A stretch of 64,000 nt of DNA from contig NZ_RHHR01000010.1 of the NCBI RefSeq assembly GCF_003710915.1, positions 186,001 to 250,000 of the forward strand. Direction: 5' to 3'. The stretch's first letter is position 1, and each line of letters starts with the position of its first letter. Origin of the DNA: Brevibacillus invocatus. Lineage in GTDB: Bacteria; Bacillota; Bacilli; Brevibacillales; Brevibacillaceae. The notes under the pieces are model-generated. The model was given only the letters and a program-made list of their open reading frames with translations, ran no database searches and had not been told where the DNA came from. This document shows positions 1 through 9,335 of the stretch, piece by piece. The position numbers were made by a program, and so were the translations under genes.

Positions 1-392
1 GGCAGACCTGCAACTTCTTTGCCTAGCTTGCTGGCATCATTATCAAAAATCGCAGCTATCCGAATGTTGTCTTTCACGTACGCGTTGTAGTTGCTGATCG
101 CATGACCCAAATGACCCGCTCCGACAAGAACAACCCGTACTTCATCGGTTAGCTTCAAAATCTGGCGGATATTTTCCACCAGGTAATTCACATCATAGCC
201 GATCCCTTTTTTGCCGAAATCTCCGAACGCGGCTAAGTCTTTTCGTATTTGCGCGGGATTCACGTCCAGATTCATGCCCATTTGTTGGGAGGACACGGTT
301 GTTACGTTGACCTGCTGCAAATAAGATAGGTACCGAAGATAAATCGGCAAGCGGCGAACGACCGCCTCCGAAATCTTTTCATATTTGGCCAC
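1..392 (-). CDS. rex: Redox-sensing repressor Rex (3' end outside window)
   Basis: The first 130 residues of a Rex repressor, running off the left edge. Rex senses the NADH/NAD+ ratio and represses fermentation and respiration genes when NADH is low. An N-terminal winged helix (about residues 5-75) is followed by the start of the Rossmann domain with the NAD-binding motif GAGHLG. The start is a GTG at 392: it follows AAGGAGG at a good distance and gives the usual N-terminus MAKYEKIS. About 80 C-terminal residues (rest of the Rossmann fold and swap helix) are missing because of the window edge, not through damage. It is the last gene of the minus-strand series seen here, about 20 bases after the lipoprotein gene. 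Confidence 0.95.
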   Translation of the reverse strand, partial: MAKYEKISEAVVRRLPIYLRYLSYLQQVNVTTVSSQQMGMNLDVNPAQIRKDLAAFGDFGKKGIGYDVNYLVENIRQILKLTDEVRVVLVGAGHLGHAISNYNAYVKDNIRIAAIFDNDASKLGKEVAGL

Positions 393-412
393 GTACGGTC
401 TTTCCTCCTTCT

Positions 413-1318
413 TTACTGCTGTTTTAGTACCCGATAATCCTTGCCATTGGACAAGATCGTAATCGATCCATCCTGACTGGTCAAGTACGTCTCTGCCCAC
501 GATTCACCCAGTCTCTCCAACACTTCAGTCTGATTATCCTTCATCTCTTCACGGGTTTTTCCCGTCTGGATAATCGCGACTTGTGGATCAACCTGGGTCA
601 GGAAGGGTTGGGAGGACGCTTGATTGCTCCCCTGATCCCCCACTTTCAACACCACTGACTTCAATTCATTGGCGTGGCGTTCCAAAAGGCGCTCTTCCGC
701 CTTTTCGTTGATGCCGCTCGTGAAGAGAAAGTTGAGTTCGAGATGCCTCAACTGAAAAACAAGAGAATTGTTCTGGGGTGACAAGAACAAGGGCTCATTG
801 GGTGATAGCGCTCGTATGGAGACTTCATCATCCAGCTCGAGAACCTGATTATCTGTTACGTCCAAACGCTTTTGGTCCGGTTTTAGGGATACTGCATGAC
901 GAATCACTGGTTCGATTAGCTTGGGTACGATCAGTTTATCTATGACCAGCTTCTCAGCAAGAAAGGGATAGCCTCCCGCATGCTCTGGCTGGTCATTGGT
1001 CAGCACGACATAATCCAATCGTGTCACGTGGCGCTCCAGTAATCGTTCCTGCAAGACTGGCCAATCCTCTTCACTGCCCGTGTCGATGAGAATCGTTTTG
1101 GCTTTGGGGTACGGCAAGCGAATCAAAGTGCTTTCCCCATGCGGCAAGGCAAAATAGGTAATGACCAGTCCGGTAAAATCACGTTCATTCTCACTGGCAA
1201 ACGGGTCATCCACCTTGATGACTTCTTGCACCAAACGGCTGTCGACCGAAGAGCAGCTGATGAGCAAAATGACGCACAGTCCGAGAAAAAATCGTATCCA
1301 TCCCGTTTTCCCTAACAT
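413..1318 (-). CDS. Lipoprotein with degenerate ComEC-like metallo-beta-lactamase fold
   Basis: About 301 residues. The N-terminus is a lipoprotein signal with lipobox LISC (Cys 22), so the protein should be anchored outside the membrane. The body follows the C-terminal hydrolase domain of ComEC/Rec2 proteins, but each catalytic motif is altered: the THxDxDH motif reads TNDQPEH, the LTGD segment reads FTSG, and the later HHGS reads DQGS. Metal binding is therefore probably lost, and a binding or scaffold role is more likely than hydrolysis (inference). I prefer the ATG at 1318, preceded by AGGTGA at suitable spacing, over a GTG at 1330. It lies 93 bases downstream of dinG. Confidence 0.75.
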   Translation of the reverse strand: MLGKTGWIRFFLGLCVILLISCSSVDSRLVQEVIKVDDPFASENERDFTGLVITYFALPHGESTLIRLPYPKAKTILIDTGSEEDWPVLQERLLERHVTRLDYVVLTNDQPEHAGGYPFLAEKLVIDKLIVPKLIEPVIRHAVSLKPDQKRLDVTDNQVLELDDEVSIRALSPNEPLFLSPQNNSLVFQLRHLELNFLFTSGINEKAEERLLERHANELKSVVLKVGDQGSNQASSQPFLTQVDPQVAIIQTGKTREEMKDNQTEVLERLGESWAETYLTSQDGSITILSNGKDYRVLKQQ

Positions 1319-1411
1319 GTATTTTATCACCTAAATCCTTGGGAGACTATGGATTCATTTCTGAGTCTGAATAGAAAGCCCGGTGCGGTGTATGTCGCAA
1401 CGGCTTTATTT

Positions 1412-4330
1412 CTATTCATTTCTATCGTCCAAGGGTAGCATACCCAAAAATTCAGGGATTTGTTGACGAAGTGTAGGCCAAGCTCCGCTTTCTATCTGAA
1501 AAGGCGGCAGAGATTGCAGGAATGTCCGGCCGTATCGGGATTCAACCACACGCGTGTCAAAGACCACGACAACTCCACGGTCAAGGTGATGGCGTATCAG
1601 GCGGCCAACCCCTTGCTTAAATTGAATCACAGCTTGAGGCAACGCCATGGACATAAAGGCGTTTTTGCCCGCCTCCTTCATGAGTTCAGCCCTTCCCTGA
1701 TAAACCGGGTGATTGGGCGGTGTAAAAGGCAAACGAACAATCACCAGGCAACTAAGCGCCTCACCCGGAATATCGACACCCTCCCAAAAGCTGCTCGTTC
1801 CAAACAGGACACTTCGCTCCATCGTTTGGAACTGATGAATCAGCTTGCTGCGGTTATTGCTGTCAATTCCCTGCCCAAGCAGCGTATAGGGAACGTCTTC
1901 ATCCACTAGCCGCTCTTTCATCGCCTGATACACCTGACGCAGCATGGAGTGGGACGTAAAAAGCAGCATGGTACGTCCTTTCGCTGCTGTCACGACATCC
2001 AAGCTGCCCTGAATGATTGCATCCAAATAGTTCTGTTCCGTATCTTTTCCTGGCAAGGGAAAGTCAGAAGGAATCAGTACCAGACCTTGCCCTTGATAAT
2101 CAAAGGGAGATGGTAGCGACAAGGTACGGACTCGATCCTCAGGAAGCTGATCCAGACCACATTGATTCAGCATGTAGGTAAAGCTGTTTTTTACAGTCAA
2201 GGTTGCCGAGGTCAATATCAGACTTTGCTTTTGGGCAAAAAACGGTTCGGCCAACGCATTGGAGACCTGGAGCAGCGCTGCATAGAGATGGACCTGCTTC
2301 CTAGCCATCCTCGTTTCTACTTCCATCCAATAGACAAACTGAGGATCTTGTTCCAGTAAGAAAAAATGAAGGAGCTCCATTCCCTTTTGCATTTCTTGTA
2401 ATAGGCCGTGCAAATCCGTGCGTAAGCTGCGCAGCGAAAATGGTGGCTTCTCCTCAGTGCGACCTAACTGCAGCAGCTGGTCACCGATTTGGGCTACCTC
2501 TCCGATTGCCTGTATGATTTTTTGCGCGGATTTCTTGATTCGCTCACTTTTGCCTGTAAACATGGCCACCCGATAGCGAACGGTCTCGCGCCCAGCATCG
2601 GTCGTCTCCTCAGCACGTTTGGAAGCCCAATCGAACAGCTGCACAGACCACTTCTGCACCTTTTCCCGCAATGGAATGCTTACTTTTTCCCATTTTTCGA
2701 TCAGTTCCTTAGCCGGTTCCTTCGTTTCCGGTAACCAGGCAGTCAATTCCTCGGCAAAGCGATGGAGCATTCCGCCTTTATCCAACGACGCCCGATCCAA
2801 CAGGAACAACAGCTGTGTGGTGGTGAGTTGTTTGCCCAAATGCTGAGTGGCTGCTTCCTCCAGATGATGAGCCTCATCGATGATTGCCACATCATAAGGC
2901 GGCAAAATTCTGTTTTCTGCCTGCATATCGCTGATCAGAAGCGCGTGATTGACGATGATGACATCAGCTTCACGTGCGCGATCCTTCGCTTTAAAATAAT
3001 AGCAGCGGCTAAACCAAGGGCATGCGCGGTTCAAGCAAGAGCCGGTGTCGCTTTTCACCTGCTGCCAAAAGAGCTGTCCCGTAGTGGGCAAGCTCAGCTC
3101 CTCCACATCCCCTGTTTGGGTCTGCGTCAACCAGGTCAGCATTTGCCCTTTTACCAGCCTGATTTCCTGACTGGTTCCCTCGACCGGCTCGTCCAAAGCC
3201 TGTTCGAATTTTCGCAGACAGAGGTAATTGCCCCTGCCCTTCAAAGTCGCGGTCGTAACAGAAAACGGCAACGCTTGCTGCAAGGCCCTCATTTCCTTGT
3301 GGAAAAGCTGCTCCTGCAGCTGGATCGTATTCGTGCTGATCACGAGCTGTTGCTGATTTTGTTTTGCCCATATCACCCCTGGCAGCAGGTAGCCCAATGA
3401 TTTTCCCGTTCCTGTACCTGCCTCCACGAGCAAGTGAACGCCGTCATGCATCGCTTGAAACACAGCTCGCATCATCGCTTCCTGCGCATCACGACGCTGA
3501 TAAGAGGCTACATTGCGCTGTAAACTTCCCTGCTCCCCCACCGTCTCTTCCAATAGCTCATCAAACGACTTGTATTCGATTTGATCAAATTGGGGTCGCT
3601 TTAAAGATGCCTCTAGCTTTTCCTCCGCCTTATTCAAAGCCAGCTGACGGTACACATCCCACATGTGTGAATCCGGTTTTCCTTCATTTTCATCCAGCTG
3701 AGGAAGCTCGACCAGCTTTTCCATTTCGACGAGTCGAAGCAGCACTTGAATATCCGATCGAAAAGATGATACGAGCATTTGCAGCCTTTGGATGGTGACT
3801 AACGGCAAGCGCTGCAGCACGTCATAGAGATACATGTACAGTTCCGCAGTCGCCAATGCGTCACTGTCTGCTTGATGCGGACGATCATGCTCGATATCCA
3901 GATCAGAAGCAAGCTCACCCAGTCGATAGCTGTTCTGCATCGGCAGGAGCAGACGGGCTAGCTCTACGGTATCCAGCACATATCCGTCAAACGTATAATA
4001 GCCCTGACTCAGCAGGGCTTCTTGTAAAAATTGGAGATCAAAATAAGCGTTGTGGGCAACGAACGTACGCCCCTCCAACATCCGTAAAAAGCGGGGAAAC
4101 GCATCTTCGATCGTAGGAGCGTCTTCTACCATGTCATCCGTAATCCCTGTAAGCTGGGTAATGAAAGGCGGAATGGATTGCTCCGGATTGATCAATGTAG
4201 AAAAGCTGTCCACGATCTGCCCGTCGTCAATCGCTACGGCGCCAATCTGGATGATTTTGTCTCCCTGGCGTGGATTGCTTCCTGTCGTTTCAAAATCTAC
4301 AACGAGTAATCGATTCAAATCAGTTGTCAC
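1412..4330 (-). CDS. dinG: DinG-family helicase with N-terminal exonuclease domain
   Basis: 972 residues, the long Firmicute form of DinG. Residues about 1-175 form a DEDD-type exonuclease domain (DFETTG near residue 12, a later AHNAYFD, and HQADSDA). An XPD/DinG superfamily 2 helicase follows, with Walker A EAGTGTGKS near residue 304 and a DEAH box. Four cysteines, one in GNYLC and three in CLNRACPWFSRC, match the iron-sulfur cluster site of XPD-like helicases; some Firmicute relatives lack it. The predicted role is unwinding and trimming DNA in repair or replication. The start is a GTG at 4330. Its place next to panBCD matches B. subtilis, although a TPR gene is inserted here. Confidence 0.93.
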   Translation of the reverse strand: MTTDLNRLLVVDFETTGSNPRQGDKIIQIGAVAIDDGQIVDSFSTLINPEQSIPPFITQLTGITDDMVEDAPTIEDAFPRFLRMLEGRTFVAHNAYFDLQFLQEALLSQGYYTFDGYVLDTVELARLLLPMQNSYRLGELASDLDIEHDRPHQADSDALATAELYMYLYDVLQRLPLVTIQRLQMLVSSFRSDIQVLLRLVEMEKLVELPQLDENEGKPDSHMWDVYRQLALNKAEEKLEASLKRPQFDQIEYKSFDELLEETVGEQGSLQRNVASYQRRDAQEAMMRAVFQAMHDGVHLLVEAGTGTGKSLGYLLPGVIWAKQNQQQLVISTNTIQLQEQLFHKEMRALQQALPFSVTTATLKGRGNYLCLRKFEQALDEPVEGTSQEIRLVKGQMLTWLTQTQTGDVEELSLPTTGQLFWQQVKSDTGSCLNRACPWFSRCYYFKAKDRAREADVIIVNHALLISDMQAENRILPPYDVAIIDEAHHLEEAATQHLGKQLTTTQLLFLLDRASLDKGGMLHRFAEELTAWLPETKEPAKELIEKWEKVSIPLREKVQKWSVQLFDWASKRAEETTDAGRETVRYRVAMFTGKSERIKKSAQKIIQAIGEVAQIGDQLLQLGRTEEKPPFSLRSLRTDLHGLLQEMQKGMELLHFFLLEQDPQFVYWMEVETRMARKQVHLYAALLQVSNALAEPFFAQKQSLILTSATLTVKNSFTYMLNQCGLDQLPEDRVRTLSLPSPFDYQGQGLVLIPSDFPLPGKDTEQNYLDAIIQGSLDVVTAAKGRTMLLFTSHSMLRQVYQAMKERLVDEDVPYTLLGQGIDSNNRSKLIHQFQTMERSVLFGTSSFWEGVDIPGEALSCLVIVRLPFTPPNHPVYQGRAELMKEAGKNAFMSMALPQAVIQFKQGVGRLIRHHLDRGVVVVFDTRVVESRYGRTFLQSLPPFQIESGAWPTLRQQIPEFLGMLPLDDRNE

Positions 4331-4409
4331 CTCGTAACCTAGGCAGAGCCTGAAAAATGGCTCTCCTCACTTTCGGCAACGATGGGGAATCTTCCTGCTG
4401 CCAATCTTC

Positions 4410-5867
4410 TCAAGTCTTCAACAGCTCGTCAACGGCGATGGTCTTCCCCTGTTTGCTGGCACACAGCTGCAAATAGATAGGAATTTCCCGAAGCTGGTCA
4501 CCAAACGGAGCGGCACGGCTAAAATACTGTTCGGCAAGGATCCAATTTTCCTCAATCATAGAGAGGCGTCCCAGATGAAAACAACCTAACGCATGAAGAA
4601 ATGGCACCTCGTCCTCCAGGAATGTTTTTGCAAGCTGCTTGGCAGCCTGAATTTCACCTGATTTTTCATAGGCTGCAATCATGCCTGATTGCGCCAGCCG
4701 ATTCGAGCTGTCCTTTTCCAGTACCTTGCGAAAGGCATTCATCGAATTATCAATCTCCCCATCGAACAGGCACATCCAGCCGTAGCTGAACAAAAAATCT
4801 GTTTGATCAGGCGCCAGAGAAATCGCTTTTTTCATCAACGTTGCAGCTCGTCGCGTACCAGCAATCAGCCACGTATTCCACGCGAGCCCGTGCCAAGTCC
4901 AGCCTTCTTTGGGCAATCGCTCGGTTAAAAACCGATAGCAGATTTGAGCCCGATGATAATTGCCGACCGCCTCGTAGAGGTCTGCCATTTCCTTGAGCGT
5001 CTCACTTTCCAACTCTCGTGTAGGCAGTTGCAGTAAACCGGGCGGTTCCAGCTCAGCTGCTTCGTCCATCCCTTGCAACTGATGTGCAGCTCGCAACCAT
5101 AGCATTTGAGCTTCCCAATCGTGCTCATGTTCCTGCAAGTACTTGCTTATTTCTTCAACGGATTCTTGTGCGTCTTTGTCCATGTAATAGCATAGGGCCA
5201 AATTAAAGCGAGCGTCCTCTTGATCAGGCTTTGTTTCCAATGCCACTTTGAACGCCTGTGCAGCTTCCAGCCATTGCTGTTCTTCTGCCAACATGCAGCC
5301 TACTGCATTATAACTGATAGCAACAATGGTTGGCGAGCTAGCAACCTTGCATAGAAAACGAAACTCCCGCAAGGCAAACTCACGTTCTTCGCAAAACAAC
5401 AGGCTGTATGCGTAGTATAAGCGACCTGTTTCCCAGTCTGGAGCTGCTGCCACAAGTTCAGCAAAGCAAGCTTTGGCATCCGTAAACATGCGCAAATGAT
5501 AAAATCCCTCACCACGTCGAAACAGATGCTCGAAATCTAGAGGCTGCTCCTTCATGTCGAGAGGTGCATCGTTTTTTTCTTCGTCTTTTTTCATTTCTTT
5601 TTTCAGCGTATGAATAGCAGATGCTGCCGAATCACTTTGGTCCTCTGTATCGGGCACTTGCCCCTCCATTTGTTTCACTTGCCGAATCGTCTGGGACAAT
5701 TTTTCCTCGAATTGCAGCCACAAATCCACAACCCGATCGCTAACCTGCCTCAGATAGAACAGTTGATCTGCCATGACCAGGCGTTCCTGCTCAGTTGCTT
5801 GCGGCCATTTTTCTTCAATCTTTTCCGCCTTGCCTCGCAAGCCGTGGAACCAATCCTCTATTTTCAC
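4410..5867 (-). CDS. Tetratricopeptide-repeat protein
   Basis: 485 residues with no signal peptide or membrane segment, so cytoplasmic. The first 110 residues are charged and probably coiled coil. From about residue 115 to the end there are repeated TPR-like helix pairs, for example ARFNLALCYY and FLFSYGWMCL with the usual Ala/Gly/Tyr spacing. TPR proteins bind other proteins, but nothing here names the partner. It lies between panD (75-base gap) and dinG (79-base gap). I do not know a B. subtilis counterpart at this position, so it may be an addition in this lineage. The function is unknown. Confidence 0.8.
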   Translation of the reverse strand: MKIEDWFHGLRGKAEKIEEKWPQATEQERLVMADQLFYLRQVSDRVVDLWLQFEEKLSQTIRQVKQMEGQVPDTEDQSDSAASAIHTLKKEMKKDEEKNDAPLDMKEQPLDFEHLFRRGEGFYHLRMFTDAKACFAELVAAAPDWETGRLYYAYSLLFCEEREFALREFRFLCKVASSPTIVAISYNAVGCMLAEEQQWLEAAQAFKVALETKPDQEDARFNLALCYYMDKDAQESVEEISKYLQEHEHDWEAQMLWLRAAHQLQGMDEAAELEPPGLLQLPTRELESETLKEMADLYEAVGNYHRAQICYRFLTERLPKEGWTWHGLAWNTWLIAGTRRAATLMKKAISLAPDQTDFLFSYGWMCLFDGEIDNSMNAFRKVLEKDSSNRLAQSGMIAAYEKSGEIQAAKQLAKTFLEDEVPFLHALGCFHLGRLSMIEENWILAEQYFSRAAPFGDQLREIPIYLQLCASKQGKTIAVDELLKT

Positions 5868-5942
5868 GCAAAAGCCACCCCCTATGAGGCGTGAGTACTT
5901 TCATTGTCTCACAAGGAGGTGGGCTCTATGCAAAGCATCTAC

Positions 5943-6326
5943 TTAAAGGATTGTGGCATGAACTTCCTCTGCAATCAGCTGCTTGATCTTATTGTTTTCG
6001 TCCATAATGGCGACTCGCGGTGTGTACGTACGTGCTTCTTCATCCGTCATCATCGCATAAGCGATAATAATGACGATGTCCCCTTCCTGTACCAAACGTG
6101 CTGCAGCTCCGTTCAGGCAAATCACGCCGCTTCCTGCAGCACCCTCGATTACATAGGTTTCCAGGCGAGCACCATTATTGTTATTGACGATCTGTACTTT
6201 TTCATTGGGCAGAATGTCCAACGCGTCCAACAGGTCCTTGTCAATAGTAATGCTGCCTACGTAGTTCAGGTTGGCCTCGGTGACGGTGGCCCGGTGGATT
6301 TTTGCTTTCATCATGGTGCGAAACAT
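5943..6326 (-). CDS. panD: Aspartate 1-decarboxylase
   Basis: 127 residues, the normal length. PanD makes beta-alanine from L-aspartate for pantothenate synthesis. It is a proenzyme that cleaves itself between Gly24 and Ser25, and the cleavage site is visible as YVGSIT, which would leave a pyruvoyl group on the new N-terminus of the large chain. The downstream GAAARL segment of the family is present. It is the last gene of panB-panC-panD, 39 bases after panC, so all three steps to pantothenate are co-encoded. It starts at ATG with an AGGAGG-type site upstream. Confidence 0.97.
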   Translation of the reverse strand: MFRTMMKAKIHRATVTEANLNYVGSITIDKDLLDALDILPNEKVQIVNNNNGARLETYVIEGAAGSGVICLNGAAARLVQEGDIVIIIAYAMMTDEEARTYTPRVAIMDENNKIKQLIAEEVHATIL

Positions 6327-6365
6327 TCGGTTTTCCTCCTCAGAGTAGGTCGAAAAATAGTGGAT

Positions 6366-7226
6366 TTAGACGGTCTCAATCAGATTATCAATCAATCTCG
6401 TTTTTCCAAAGCGGACAGCGAGTGCTACGATGAAGGCTTCACCGTCTTTGAATTGCTCCAGCGTTGAGAGCTCCGGATAGCTCAAAATCTCTACGTAATC
6501 GATGGAGGCGAGAGGCATTTCGCTTATCATATTGATGATACGTGTGCGGACCTCAGCGGGAGAAGCTCCATCGCGAATCCAAGCTGCAGCTTCTCTCAAG
6601 GAACGGGACAAAACCAGTGCCTGTGTCCTTTCTTCCGCTGAAAGATAGACATTGCGAGAGCTCATCGCCAAGCCATCCGCTTCACGTATGATCGGGCAAG
6701 GAATGACTTGTACAGGGACGGACAGATCGTACGCCATTTGCGTCACGACTGCTACCTGCTGCGCATCCTTTTGGCCAAAAAAGGCAAAATCCGGCTGAAC
6801 AATTTGAAAAAGTTTCATAACCACGGTAGAAACACCGTCGAAGTGACCGGGGCGCGAACGTCCACATAAGGGATTCGTTACGTTCGCCACGGAAATGTTG
6901 GTCAGGATCGGCTGGGGATACATCTCGCTTACAGTCGGTGTGAAAAGCAGATCTACTCCAGCTGAGCTAGCAAGCTCACGATCACGCTCCATATTACGCG
7001 GGTATTGCTCAAAATCCTCATTGGGCCCAAATTGCAGCGGATTGACAAAAATGCTCATGACGACCAGATCGCATTTTTCACGTGCTGCTTTTACAAGGCT
7101 AAGATGCCCTTCATGCAAATATCCCATGGTGGGCACGATGCCGATGCGTTGTCCTGCTCTCTTTGCTTCCGATATATGTTGTCGCATTTCTGCGATCGTG
7201 CTTACTTGCTGCAAGGTTTTGATCAT
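6366..7226 (-). CDS. panC: Pantothenate synthetase
   Basis: 286 residues. It joins pantoate and beta-alanine with ATP, the last step of pantothenate synthesis. The nucleotidyltransferase signature is present as PTMGYLHEGHLSL (HxGH), as is the second ATP-binding motif MSSRN. The GQKDAQQ segment, which follows the pantoate pocket in this family, is also intact. The ATG overlaps the panB stop by four bases, which suggests translational coupling. The substrates come from the flanking genes: pantoate precursor from panB and beta-alanine from panD. Confidence 0.97.
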   Translation of the reverse strand: MIKTLQQVSTIAEMRQHISEAKRAGQRIGIVPTMGYLHEGHLSLVKAAREKCDLVVMSIFVNPLQFGPNEDFEQYPRNMERDRELASSAGVDLLFTPTVSEMYPQPILTNISVANVTNPLCGRSRPGHFDGVSTVVMKLFQIVQPDFAFFGQKDAQQVAVVTQMAYDLSVPVQVIPCPIIREADGLAMSSRNVYLSAEERTQALVLSRSLREAAAWIRDGASPAEVRTRIINMISEMPLASIDYVEILSYPELSTLEQFKDGEAFIVALAVRFGKTRLIDNLIETV

Positions 7227-8086
7227 CGTTTCGACACTCCTTCACCGTACAACTCTTGAATCGTCTCTTGATTCGCGTGAAACACATGCTCCGTAGCCGG
7301 GAACCTACGCCCTTCTACTTCCTCCATGTAGGATCGGACTGCAGCATGAATCTGCTCCCCTACGTCTGTATAACGTTTCACAAACTTGGGTGCAAGTTGT
7401 GAAGCGTACCCGACTAAATCATGGAATACGAGAACCTGGCCGTCGCACCTGACTCCTGCACCAATGCCAATGATAGGAATGTCCAATTTGCTGGCGATAT
7501 GAGCCGCTACTTCTTCAGGGACACACTCCAGCACGATGGCGAAAGCACCAGCTTCCTGAAGAGCGTATGCGTCTTCCAAGAGCTTCTTCGCTGCTTCTAT
7601 GTCGCGCCCTTGCACTTTGTACCCGCCCAACTGATGGACAGCCTGTGGAGTCAAGCCAATGTGACCTACTACCGGAATACCAGCCTGTACACAGCGTGTA
7701 ACGATCGGGACAAGCTCACTGCCCCCTTCCATCTTCACAGCTTTTGCCAGGCCTTCCTGCATGAGTCTACCAGCGTTTTTCACCGCTTCTTCGACCGTTC
7801 CGTGGTAGCTGAGGAAGGGCAAATCAGCGACGACAAAAGAGGTTTTGGCTGCTCGGGTAACCGCTTTCGTATGGTGAATCATGTCTTCCATCGTCACAGG
7901 CACAGTAGAATCGTATCCGAGCACTACCATACCCAGTGAATCTCCGACCAAAATCATATCCACGCCTGCTTCCTCCACCAGTTTGGCGGTCGGATAATCA
8001 TACGCAGTGATCATCGTGATCGGTGTCCCCTCTTCTTTTTTCTTGCGGATGAACGAGGTTGTTACCGGTTTGTTACGTTCTGCCAT
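7223..8086 (-). CDS. panB: 3-methyl-2-oxobutanoate hydroxymethyltransferase
   Basis: 287 residues. PanB transfers a one-carbon unit from methylene-tetrahydrofolate to ketoisovalerate, giving ketopantoate. Family motifs are MITAYDYPTAKL, the metal-binding VGDSLGMV segment, GHIGLTPQ and the catalytic-region Glu in ECVPEEVA. It is the first gene of panBCD. In front of it lies a 265-base leader with a strong intrinsic terminator, so expression is probably controlled by early termination. No ketopantoate reductase gene is in this window. Confidence 0.97.
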   Translation of the reverse strand: MAERNKPVTTSFIRKKKEEGTPITMITAYDYPTAKLVEEAGVDMILVGDSLGMVVLGYDSTVPVTMEDMIHHTKAVTRAAKTSFVVADLPFLSYHGTVEEAVKNAGRLMQEGLAKAVKMEGGSELVPIVTRCVQAGIPVVGHIGLTPQAVHQLGGYKVQGRDIEAAKKLLEDAYALQEAGAFAIVLECVPEEVAAHIASKLDIPIIGIGAGVRCDGQVLVFHDLVGYASQLAPKFVKRYTDVGEQIHAAVRSYMEEVEGRRFPATEHVFHANQETIQELYGEGVSKR

Positions 8087-8351
8087 TCTTCAATCACCTT
8101 TCGTACGCGCAAAGGCCTGAGGAGATCAGGAACGCAAAAAACCTTCTCGCGCCGAATACGGGAGAAGGTTGTCCATACAATAAGAGACTGCTTGCGTCTT
8201 CAAGGATTCCTTCTGTCTCGGTCCACACAGGCTCTGAGCAGATTTTTGTCCAAACACATATTGGTATAGCTATTCACTTCAGACTTGCTTTTTACTCCAG
8301 GAGTGCCGTTCACTGTGATACAGCCTCCACTTTTGGAGTATAACAGAAAAT
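8087..8351 (-). promoter_or_regulatory. Structured panB leader, possible pan-type RNA
   Basis: This 265-base gap between birA and panB has no convincing gene. A stem pairs 8236-8242 with 8212-8219 with one bulged A, a second pairs GAGAC and GTCTC around an AAGGAATCCTT segment, and a terminator follows at 8135-8170. A possible -10 (TATACT, 8337-8342) sits at the end of birA with only a weak -35. The pan RNA motif, a stem with two bulged adenosines, is known upstream of panB in Firmicutes including B. subtilis. This leader is in the right place, but I could not match the consensus by eye. Confidence 0.45.
8135..8170 (-). terminator. Intrinsic terminator in panB leader
   Basis: A nine-base stem, AACCTTCTC with GAGAAGGTT (8162-8170 and 8140-8148 on the minus strand), around a 13-base loop, followed by a run of T. 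It ends about 50 bases before the panB start codon. I see no promoter in those 50 bases, so it more likely attenuates panB than simply ending the birA transcript. Confidence 0.8.
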
Positions 8352-9335
8352 TTATTCATTTGCACGATAATTGACATCCGCAGAATACACTTTATGTACC
8401 AGTCCAGCCTCGTCCTCAACCAGAAGCACGCCCTCTTCGTCGAGACCGATTGCACGCCCTTCAAGCTTTTTCGAAATCGTCTGGAGCGTGACCAAGCGGC
8501 CAATTGTGTAGGAATACGCTTCCCACTCCGACTTGATCGGCTGGAAGCCCTCGAGCAGGAATTGCTCGTATGTCTCTTCAAAAATGCGGCAAAATTGCTG
8601 GATGAAACGAACACGCGAGATGGCTTGGCCCGATTCGATTCTCAGAGAAGTCCCTACCTGTGCCAGTTCTTCTGGAAAATCACTTTCTACACTATTTACA
8701 TTCAGTCCAATCCCAATCACCAGATAATTCACCCGATCAGATTCTGCATTCAATTCGGTCAAGATTCCGCAGACCTTTTTGTCGCCGATGAAAATATCGT
8801 TCGGCCATTTGATCTTGACAGGCAAACCCGTTTCCTCACGGATGGTTCTCGCAACACAGACAGCCGTGAGAAGTGTCATTTGCGGTGTTTTGGGAAGCGG
8901 AATGGAAGGGCGGACGATGAGACTCATCCAAATTCCCGTTCCTTTTGGAGAGTGCCACGGCCTTCCCAACCTGCCTTTTCCGCCAGTCTGCTGTTCAGCT
9001 AGTACCAGCGTTCCTTCTACCGCACCTTTTGCTGCCGCATCATGCGCTAGCGGCTGGGTCGAGACCACTTCATCATAGGCATACACGTGCTGACCAATCT
9101 TTTTCGTCCCTAATCCAGCGGTTATTTCCGCGGCAGATAATCGGTCTGGTGCCGTCAGGAGACGATAGCCCAGCTTGCGTACAGCCTCCACCTCATAGCC
9201 GTCACGTCGTAGTTCCTCGATATGCTTCCATACCGCCGTACGGGAGCAGCCACAGGTTTGACTCAGCTCCTCTCCCGAAATAAAACGGTCAGGCTGGTCA
9301 TGGAACGCCTGCAGGATCACTTGCTTAATCTTCAT
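8352..9335 (-). CDS. birA: Biotin operon repressor and biotin-protein ligase
   Basis: 327 residues, the two-function type. An N-terminal winged helix (about residues 1-65, with CGCSRTAVWKHI as recognition part) is followed by the ligase domain with the biotinyl-AMP loop GGKGRLGRPWHSPKG and the KWPNDI motif, then a small C-terminal SH3-like domain. It attaches biotin to carboxylases and, bound to biotinyl-AMP, should repress biotin genes, none of which lie here. Its start overlaps the end of cca by 11 bases, so it belongs to the mgsA-bshB1-bshA-cca-birA series as in B. subtilis. Confidence 0.96.
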   Translation of the reverse strand: MKIKQVILQAFHDQPDRFISGEELSQTCGCSRTAVWKHIEELRRDGYEVEAVRKLGYRLLTAPDRLSAAEITAGLGTKKIGQHVYAYDEVVSTQPLAHDAAAKGAVEGTLVLAEQQTGGKGRLGRPWHSPKGTGIWMSLIVRPSIPLPKTPQMTLLTAVCVARTIREETGLPVKIKWPNDIFIGDKKVCGILTELNAESDRVNYLVIGIGLNVNSVESDFPEELAQVGTSLRIESGQAISRVRFIQQFCRIFEETYEQFLLEGFQPIKSEWEAYSYTIGRLVTLQTISKKLEGRAIGLDEEGVLLVEDEAGLVHKVYSADVNYRANE

